This document shows, one piece after another, positions 21,871 to 30,184 of a DNA stretch of 64,000 nucleotides. Position 1 is the first letter of the stretch; each line of letters opens with the position of its first letter. The notes beneath the pieces are model-generated. The model worked only from the letters and a program-made list of their open reading frames with translations, was not told where the DNA came from and did not search any database. Origin of the DNA: Denticeps clupeoides (taxonomy: Eukaryota; Chordata; Actinopteri; Clupeiformes; Denticipitidae); assembly GCF_900700375.1 (NCBI RefSeq), contig NC_041717.1, positions 22,284,332 through 22,348,331 on the forward strand, written 5' to 3'. A program made the translations under genes and the position numbers.

Positions 21871-22322
21871 GTTTAAAATGAAGCCGTGGGAGATCTGAGG
21901 GAAACCAGCCCAAGAGTGAAGCTCCACACCAGACACGGTTTAAAATGAAGCCGTGGGAGATCTGAAGCTCCACACCGGACATGGTTTAAAATGAAGCTGT
22001 GGGAGATCTGAAGCTCCACACCGGACATGGTTTAAAATGAAGCTGTGGGAGATCTGAAGCTCCACACCGGACATGGTTTAAAATGAAGCTGTGGGAGATC
22101 TGAGGGAAACCAGCCCAAGAGTGAAGCTCCACACCGGATACGGTTTAAAATGAAGCCGTGGGAGATCTGAAGCTCCACACCGGACATGGTTTAAAATGAA
22201 GCTGTGGGAGATCTGAGGGAAACCAGCCCAAGAGTGAAGCTCCACGCCAGACACGGTTTAAAATGAAGCTGTGGGAGATCTGAGGGAAACCAGCCCGACA
22301 GTGAAGCTCCACACCGGACAGT
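21871..22322. repeat. Minisatellite of 46- and 67-bp units
   Basis: Units begin GTTTAAAATGAAGC and end CTCCACACCGGACATG. The longer form carries an extra 21 bp (AGGGAAACCAGCCCAAGAGTG). About eight units are interspersed. The first unit grows out of the truncated element at 21757. It lies in the 5' part of the Rabex-5-type gene, upstream of its start codon. Confidence 0.9.
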
Positions 22323-22535
22323 TTCCGTAGGATCCCGGAACACGGAAAACAGGTAAAAAAATTTAACAATTATTCTCATCGCAGCAGCAGCAGCACGATC
22401 AAGACCAACTGCCTACGCCTACAAAAATTCTGCTTTAAGAGGGAAAAAGCAGCTTTTAACCTCTGAAGGAGGAGAAGAAGAAATGAAAAGCGCTACTGCT
22501 CACCGCTCTCTGCGCGGATTGCGCCTGGATTTAAA

Positions 22536-22547
22536 CCGGAAGTGACG
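22536..22547. promoter_or_regulatory. ETS/CRE-like element, candidate promoter of the Rabex-5-type gene
   Basis: CCGGAAGTGACG, identical to the word at the PSMD9 promoter, in a CpG-containing stretch about 0.9 kb upstream of the start codon. A non-coding first exon probably lies here. Confidence 0.45.
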
Positions 22548-22737
22548 CAGCCCTTCTTCTGAACGTGTCTGCTGCGTTTATTATTATTATTTTTGTTATT
22601 TTTGAAAACCCTTTTTTTTATAATGATAAAAGACTAAACTTGTCCTAATATCCTAATCCTGGTTTAAAATCGAAAATGAAAAGTAAGCACGTACATTTCA
22701 TTTATGTAGTCCGATTCACCACAGTAAGGTCAAATCG

Positions 22738-22780
22738 AATTAAATTAAATTAAATTAAATTAAATTAAATTAAATTAATA
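22738..22780. repeat. (AATTA)n microsatellite
   Basis: About eight copies of a pentanucleotide. A SINE-A/LINE tail fragment follows at about 22810-22857. Confidence 0.85.
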
Positions 22781-22809
22781 AAAGGCACCGAGTAATACTT
22801 TCAACTGGA

Positions 22810-22857
22810 GGTGGTCGCTCTGGATAAGGGCGTCTGCCAAATGCCTTAAATGTAAAT
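22810..22857 (+). repeat. Isolated SINE-A/LINE tail
   Basis: Only the shared tail (GTCGCTCTGGATAAGGGCGT followed by AAATGCCTTAAATGTAAAT) is present, so it could derive from either the SINE or the LINE. Confidence 0.75.
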
Positions 22858-22870
22858 ATAAAAATTTAAA

Positions 22871-24232
22871 CTGCCAGACGTGGGTAGTAACAAGTTACAT
22901 TAACTTGATCAGCTTTAAGAAAAATATTTACTTCTAAGAGTAAATTTACAACGCGATACTTTTTACATGAGTACATTTCTGAATAAGAAACTTTGAACGC
23001 TTTATTTTTGCCAGACGCTGAAGGATTCACGTGACATCGTTCCACCAATCAGACGTAGCAGCCATAATCACATGACACCGTTCCACCAATCAGACGTAGC
23101 CATGCCGCATACACGCCGGGGACCAGAGTGGCTGAATCGTCACACAGGAGCGACATGGAATAAAAATGGTAGATGCGACTCCAGATGTCTACAGTATAAA
23201 AAGTTTACAGAAGCACAGTCGCACTTTTACACATTTTTTAAAAAGCTTTTTGTTAAATGATGTAATGAGTTAAAAATAGACCGCTATACATTTTCTCTAT
23301 AGGAGGGACGCCGTTTTGAGTTTTCGTTTAGCTGTTTTAACTTTAACATGCAATGCACGTTTTAACCCATGAGGGGTAAAAAAAAAGACCCAAATACAAA
23401 ATAATCTATATTTTAAAAAATGATATAAATAAAAAAAAGTTTTCCAGAAGATGGCGACAGAGACCCCTAAATATATCCAACTTTACTTTTTAATGGATAA
23501 ACAGGGCATTTGTATGAAAGTCGCCTCCACTCGCGGAGCAGCAGTCTTCATGCACTCTGAAAAGGGACATTTAATTATTCATGCAGTACAGGCCAAAAGT
23601 CTGGACACCTTCTCATTCAATGTGTTTTCTTTATTTTCATGACCATTTACGTTGGTAGATTCTCACTGAAGGCATCAGAACTATGAATGAACACATGTGG
23701 AGTTATGTACTTAACAAAAAGTGGAGACCTGACCTCCACAGTCACCGGACCTGAACCCAATCCAGATGGTTTGGGGTGAGCTGGACCAACAAGTGCTAAA
23801 CACCTCTGGGAACTCCTTCAAGACTGTTGGAGAAGCATTTCAGGTGACGACCTCTTGAAGCTCATCGAGAGAATGCCAAGAGTGTGTAAAGCAGTAACCA
23901 GAGCAAAGAAACTAGAATATAAAACATGTTTTCACTTATTTCACCTTTTTTTGTTAAGTACAGAACTCCACATGTGTTCATTCATAGTTTTGATTCCTCC
24001 AGTGAGAATATACCAACGTAAATGGTCATGAAAATAAAGAAAACACACTGAATGAGAAGGTGTGGCCCGACTTTTGGCCTCTACTATATATATTTCTATC
24101 TGAATACATAGTTTGTCAAAAATAAACGAGATGTTACAATCAAACAGTAATCCTATCACTAAAAATACTTTTGTACTCGTACTTGAGTAATTGTTTTATT
24201 ATAATTTTATTCTAGCCGCCTCTGGTTATTAC
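22871..24232. mobile_element. hAT-like non-autonomous element interrupted by a Tc1 derivative
   Basis: The left end has GTGGGTAGTAACAAGTTACA and the right end has TACTTGAGTAATT followed by GCCGCCTCTGG. These are the ends of a fish hAT-like element known for GTAAC/CTTGAGTAA words. The interior has a near-exact 40-bp direct repeat around CACCAATCAGACGTAGC (about 23030-23105). A separate Tc1-type element occupies 23589-24084. Confidence 0.55.
23589..24084. mobile_element. Tc1/mariner deletion derivative with long terminal inverted repeats
   Basis: About 130 bp at each end are inverted relatives (left starts CAGGCCAAAAGTCTGGACAC; right, in reverse, starts AGAGGCCAAAAGTCGGGCCA). Both ends abut TA, the Tc1 target. 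The interior keeps only the end of a transposase, including LIERMPRVCKAV. It is non-autonomous. Confidence 0.85.
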
Positions 24233-24320
24233 TTGTGATGCTGATCTTATGATTTGTCGCGTCTCGACGTGACCGAGGACCAGGCGACGCTTGAGAGGGG
24301 CGGGTCTCCGGCGGGGAGAA

Positions 24321-24356
24321 CCAATAGGAGCGCAGCGCCGACTCCTCCCGGCCAAT
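24321..24356. promoter_or_regulatory. Two CCAAT boxes in the MOB1 CpG promoter
   Basis: CCAATAGGAG (24321) and CCAATAGGAC (24352) lie in a CpG-rich stretch about 150-180 nt upstream of the MOB1 start codon. No TATA box is seen. Confidence 0.6.
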
Positions 24357-24503
24357 AGGACGCGTCCTCGCCTCGGAGCTCGACGTCGTGTTTATCGGCC
24401 GCGGCAGAGACGGGAAAGTTCGGGAAGTTCGCCGGACCGCTTCTCTGGACCTCCGGCCGCATCTCCACCCTCCCTCCGCGACTAAGACAGCACGTTTGGC
24501 GAC

Positions 24504-27100
24504 ATGAGCTTCTTATTGTGAGTGTCCGTGTCGACTTGTTCTGGGCTGTGAGTTTAGCTGACAATAGAGATAACCTTCTAGCCTCCGTTTCCGGGTTTTG
24601 TCGGCGCAGAAGAAGCGGAAGCGAAGTTTCTTCCCCAACTTCCTGGGCCCCGTACTTCCCCACGTACTTCCTGCTGCCAGTAAAGAGGCATGAAAACGGG
24701 TTAAAAACGCACTTTTCGTCAGGCAGGCTGTAAAAGAGGCGCCTGCAGTGGCGGGAGAGTTTAAAGCATCACTTCCCAGTTTCCTGGGCCCCGTACTTCC
24801 CCACGTACTTCCCCACGTACTTCCTGCTGCCAGTAAAGAGGCATGAAGCCGCAGTCGGGGTTAAAAAACGCACTTTTCATCATGCAGGCTGTAAAAGATG
24901 AAAGCTTCCTTTCCCGGTTTCCCACATTTTAACAGCGTTTACCAGACGCCCTTATCCAGAGCGACTTACAGTCAGTAGTTACAGGGACAGTCCCCCCCTG
25001 GAGACACTCAGGGTTAAGTGTCCTGCTCAGGGACACGATGGTAGTAAGTGGGGTTCGAACCCGTTACCCGCCAGGCTACTGCCACCCCCTCGTGGGACCG
25101 ATGCAGGAAGACGCTGTAGAAGCGCGTGTAGAGCAGGCCGTGGTCCGGCTGGGTCCGTGGGCCGGTGGTCTAACTCTTGTCACCCGCTCCTTTCCAGCGG
25201 CAGCCGCTCATCGAAGACGTTCAAGCCCAAGAAGAACATCCCGGAGGGTTCCCACCAGTACGAGCTGCTGAAGCACGCCGAGGCCACGCTGGGCAGCGGC
25301 AACCTGCGGCAGGCGGTGATGCTGCCGGAGGGCGAGGACCTGAACGAGTGGATCGCCGTCAACAGTGAGTGGCGGCGCCAGCGTGGACGGGACTCGTCTT
25401 CCTCTCACTCATTGTGTGTGTGTGTGTGTGTGTTTCAGCGGTGGACTTCTTTAACCAGATCAACATGCTGTATGGCACCATCACGGAATTCTGCACGGAG
25501 ACCAGCTGCCAGGTGATGTCCGCCGGGCCCAGGTGAGACGCAATTCGTACTCACTTCCCTCGCCGTCATCAGGGCGGGGCAGCTGGTCCGCGGTTCATGC
25601 TTCTCTTGTGTCTCGGATCTGGTGGTAGTGGCCCAGTGGGTTTTGGTGTTCAAGATCCAAGATGGGTTTATTGTCAGTACGACAGTGTACACCGTTTACC
25701 GTGTGTAGAAATACTGTTTTGCACAACCCCCCCCCCCCCCCCCCCCATAGTGCAATCATAAAATAACAATATATACGTAAATACACACTAAACTATACTA
25801 ACTAAAACTGGCCAGTGGTGGCCTAGCGGTTAAGGAAGCAGAAGGTTGCCGATCCGCCAAGGTGCCACTGAGCAAAGCACCGTCCCCACACACTGCTCCC
25901 CGGGCGCCTGTCATGGTGCCCACTGCTCACTTAGGGTGATGGTTAAATGCAGAGGACAAATTTTGTTGTGTCACCGTGTGCTGTGCTGCTGTGTATCACA
26001 ATGACAATCACGTCACTTTCACTTTCTAAATGAACTGAGATGTGCATTAAGGCTGGAAGTGTAGATTTGTTGAGTTTAACAGTGTTCTGGTGATGGCTCC
26101 TGTCCTGTCCATCTCCTGTCCATCTGGTGATGGCTCCAGTCCTGTAGTAGTGAAGCAAACCAGCCTCTGCGCTTTTATTTTGAAACATTTGGGCCCAACG
26201 GTACGGTTTCTTCTTCCAAAGCGCGACTCTTGAGAGTTGGTTCTGTAGTAGGAGTCTTCAGATCCTCACCGGTCGGTTCTGAGCGTGAAGATGTTCCTTC
26301 TGTGGTCTACTCGCCATGTAGATTTTGCTGATCAGTAAATGCCCGGATGTTTTGCTGTCCACCTGCAGGTACGAGTATCACTGGGCTGATGGCACCAATA
26401 TTAAAAAGCCGATTAAATGCTCCGCCCCCAAGTACATCGATTACCTGATGACCTGGGTGCAGGACCAGCTGGACGATGAGACCCTCTTCCCATCCAAGAT
26501 CGGTCAGCTGACTTCTGCTCTCCTTCTAGTTGAGAGTGTGTGTGTGTGTGGGTGTGTGAGAGAGAACTTCCTCTCGCTTGCGGAAGTCCTGGATCCAGTT
26601 ACGGCGCTCTGCTCGGGTTCCGCGCCGAACGATGAGCGGGCCGCTGCGTGTGTGTCTGTGGTCTGAATGGGGAACGTGGGAGAAAAATGGTCACGACGGC
26701 GTAGTAACAGGCAGCCGATCCGCCTCCAGGTGTCCCGTTCCCTAAGAACTTCATGTCGGTGGCGAAGACCATCCTGAAGCGGCTGTTCCGCGTTTACGCT
26801 CACATCTACCACCAGCATTTCGACTCGGTCATACAGCTGCAGGAGGAGGCGCATCTCAACACGTCCTTCAAACACTTCATCTTCTTTGTGCAGGTGAGAG
26901 CCTGCCCGTCTGTGAGGGGTTAAACCATTCTGTTTTAATCCGTGAGATCAGGCATGGGAGTGGTGGGCCGCGGCCGCTACTAGATGATCGGGCCTTGAAT
27001 TCAATCTCTCCTTTCCTCACAGGAGTTTGGCCTGATTGATCGCAGGGAACTGGCGCCGTTGCAGGAGCTTATCGAGAAGCTGGGGACCAAGGACCGATAA
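24504..27100 (+). CDS. mob1a: MOB kinase activator 1 (complete, 6 exons)
   Basis: MOB1 is the adaptor that activates LATS/NDR kinases in the Hippo pathway. Exons are 24504-24517, 25198-25364, 25439-25532, 26369-26502, 26730-26893 and 27023-27100. All have GT-AG ends and phases close to 216 residues, the human length. The product starts [17 protein letters not shown] and includes [76 protein letters not shown] and [10 protein letters not shown], ending LGTKDR. Zinc ligands are visible as the CTETSC cysteine pair and the HIYHQH histidines. Gly at position 6 is as in MOB1B, but QAV, WIAVN and GPR are as in MOB1A. A DGUOK-type gene follows 0.7 kb downstream, as near human MOB1A; DCK similarly neighbours MOB1B, so the A/B choice is not certain. 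Confidence 0.96.
24632..24898. repeat. Local tandem duplication in MOB1 intron 1
   Basis: A block of about 100-130 bp containing CCCGTACTTCCCCACGTACT and TGCCAGTAAAGAGGCATGAA occurs twice (about 24632-24735 and 24771-24898) with small differences. Confidence 0.85.
24931..25089 (-). repeat. SINE-A copy in MOB1 intron 1
   Basis: Minus-strand copy, tail to head, with a deletion between the B box and the A box region. It ends about 110 bp upstream of MOB1 exon 2. Confidence 0.85.
25413..25433. repeat. (TG)n tract abutting the MOB1 exon 3 acceptor
   Basis: About ten TG units run straight into TTTCAG at the acceptor of the exon starting 25439, in place of an ordinary pyrimidine tract. Confidence 0.85.
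25727..25746. repeat. Poly-C tract, 20 nt
   Basis: An uninterrupted run of 20 C in MOB1 intron 3. The stretch before it (TTATTGTCAGTACGACAGTG) resembles the LINE-related sequence at 55285. Confidence 0.85.
25811..26028 (+). repeat. SINE-B copy in MOB1 intron 3
   Basis: Plus-strand copy with a small deletion in the tRNA-like head that removes the B box, then the full body and the ACAATGACAATCACGTCACT end. Confidence 0.85.
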
Positions 27101-27821
27101 AAGGCCCCCCCCGTCTCGCTCAGTTCATCATGAAAAGGCGACGTATGGCAGAAATAGACGACGAAAGTCCGTAAACCGATCCACTTGGGACATGCTGAAG
27201 CTTCCCGGCTGTAGTTTTTACTCTTTACTCTACAACCAGCTTAAAGTATATCACAAACTTGACTTTATCGAGTATTTTATTCTGTAACTTGTTTTTTTGC
27301 ATTATGTGTTATTTGTTATTGCTGTGACCTTTTTTTTTTTATATCCTTTGTTTTCTAACAACCTATGTTTGCTGCGTACAGGATCAGCCTTCAATTGAGT
27401 ATTTTTAGTGTTATCAGACTAATCGTTTTTAATAAGCCATCACAAAAATACTTTTTTAGCTTTTATTTTAAAGCTAGCAACTATTTTGGTTTTACTTGTG
27501 AAGAATTAGCAGATTTTTAATGTTCCTGAATGCTGAAAATGTGGAATTCTCATTGAACGTCTTGTGCTGGCACACAATTAAATGTATAAAAAATATATTA
27601 CTGTCGTCTGTCTATGGAGTTCTTTTATGAGTTTGGTTTGGTTAAAAAAAACAAAAAAACACACCAGGCATCAGCGTGTCCAGAAGTGAGATCAATTTCA
27701 GGCAGAACAAGGAACCGCAACATTACCAAACTTAAAATGAGCCAGATTGGTAGAAAGTGGCTTTTATTTTGAAGCTCCGCCCCTCCCGCCGGGACTTTTA
27801 TTCTGAAACCACGGGCGCAGC
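27101..27821. other. MOB1 3' UTR and DGUOK promoter interval
   Basis: AT-rich sequence following the MOB1 stop, likely its 3' UTR. I see no canonical AATAAA in it; AATTAAATG near 27579 is the nearest variant. A GC-rich shift from about 27770 marks the next gene's start. No other feature is visible. Confidence 0.5.
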
Positions 27822-29782
27822 ATGGCTGTCAACGGCTTCAGGAAGCTGCCATCTCTCGCCTCCGCGGCCCGCTCCGTCTTACCGACGCGCCGCCCGGCGG
27901 CGAGGGCCGGGCACACCGCGTCGGCGGAGGGGAAGGTGGCGGGCACCGGACAGCTCAAAAGGGTTTCTGTCGAGGGCAACATCGGTGAGCCGCCCGCTCT
28001 GGGGGAAATGGAGGCGGGTCGCGCATGCGCCGGACTGCTTACGGTTATGCAAATGAGGCCGTGACGCAATAGAAGGATGCTGTACTGTAAACGTGATTTT
28101 CTTTGTAATAATGCGAATATGAGGCTGGTGGGTGGCGATGAGGGACCCTGTTGGAGCTTCATGTCTGTCCTGCAGCCGTAGGGAAGTCCACCTTCGCCCG
28201 GCTGCTGCAGGACGCCGCCCGGGGATGGGAGGTGGTTCCTGAGCCGGTCAGCAAGTGGCAGAACGTGGTGGCCGACGATGCGCAGGTAGATATTGTCCCA
28301 GGAGACCGACCTCGGGCCTGACTGTAGCCAGCATGGACTTTACACGACCTTAGAAGGCATCTAAAACTGCTCTTCACACTTTATGAGGCTTTCAGTTAAT
28401 TCAATTCCGAAAACTTCTCATGAAAATATGACCATTTTTGAATTTCTTGTCCTTTGAGCAGTCAGACATTTGTGAAAGTTAATCAGTAGGAGAGGTGGGA
28501 TTATTTAAATTCCCAGTTCGATGGCCTTGGCGCGCAGTCGCCGGTGAGCAACCTGCTGCAGCTGATGTACGAGGACCCGGCGCGCTGGGCCTACACCTTC
28601 CAGACGTTCTCCTGCACCAGCCGGCTGAGCACCCAGCTGCGGCCGCCGCCGCCGGGCCGCTCCCCGCCCGTCCGGGTGTACGAGCGCTCGGTCTACAGCG
28701 ACAGGTGAGAGAGGTCGGGTGGGGTCGCGACCTCGCGGGACACCCGTCCTGACGGCATGTGTCCTGCTGCAGGTACATCTTCGCCCTGACCATGTTCGAG
28801 CTGGGCTTCATTAATGCGGCGGAGTGGGCCGTCTACCAGAACTGGCACTCCTTCCTGGTGGAGCAGTTTGGTCCCCGGGTGCAGCTGGAGGGCATCATTT
28901 ACCTCAGGGCACCACCCGAGGTCTTGTCAAAAACCACCAAAACCATTTCAGCTCGGGGGAGACCCCAAAAAGCCAGAGATCAAGTCTGTGTGTGTGTGTG
29001 TGTGTGTGTGTGTTGCAGATTTGCATGAAACGGCTGCATAAACGTGGGAGGAAGGAAGAAAAAGACATAGACCTGGCGTACCTCCAGAAACTACACGCTC
29101 AGCATGAGAAGTGGCTGAAGGACCGCAAAACCAGGTGAGTGAGGGTGTGAGTGCGTGCATGCGTGTGTTTGAGTGTGTGAGCGTGCGTGAGTGTTTGAGG
29201 GACTGTGCGAGTGCGTGTGTGTTTGAGTGCGTGTGTGTTTGAGTGCGTGTGTGTTTGAATGAGTGAGAGGGCGTGTGAGTGAGTGAGTGAATGTTTGAGT
29301 GTGTGTGTTTGAGTGAGTGTGCATGCGAGAGCGAGTGTGTGCGTGTTTGAGTGAGTGAGTGAGTGTAAGAGTGCGTGTTTTCAGTGAGAGTGCATGTGAG
29401 TGTGTGTTTGCGTGTGCGAGTGAGTGTGCGTGTTTGAGTGAGTGAGTGTGCATGTGAGAGTGAGTGATTGTTTGTGCGTGAGTGCATGCGAGAGTGTGTG
29501 TGTGTGTGTGTGAGTGAGTGAGAGGGTGAGTGAGTGCATGCGAGAGTGTGTGTGAGTGTGTTTGTGTGTGAGTGAGAGGGCGTGTGAGTGTGAGTGAGAG
29601 AGTGCATGCGAGAGTGTGTGTGTGTGTTTGAGTGAGTGTGTGTGTGTGTGTGAGTGAGAGGGCGTGTGAGTGAGTGAGTGTGCATGTGAGAGTGAGTGAG
29701 TGTTTGTGCGTGAGTGCATGCGAGAGTGTGTGTGTGTGTGTGTGAGTGAGTGAGAGGGCGTGTGAGTGAGTGAGTGCATGCG

Positions 29783-29820
<38 letters not shown>

Positions 29821-29976
29821 TGAGAGGGCGTGTGAGTGTGTGTGAGTGAGTCAGTGCATGCGAGAGTGTGTGTGTGTGTGTGTTTGAGTGAGTGTGTGTG
29901 TGTGTGTGGGTGAGTGAGAGGGCGTGTGAGTGAGTGCATGCGAGAGTGTGTGAGTGTTTGTGCGTGAGTGCATGCG

Positions 29977-30010
<34 letters not shown>

Positions 30011-30140
30011 TGAGTGAGAGGGCGTGTGAGTGAGTGAGTGCATGCGAGAGTGTGTGTGTGTTTGAGTGAGTGTGTGTGTGTGTGTGTGTGTGAGTGAGAG
30101 GGCGTGTGAGTGTGAGTGAGTGAGTGCATGCGAGAGTGTG

Positions 30141-30184
<44 letters not shown>

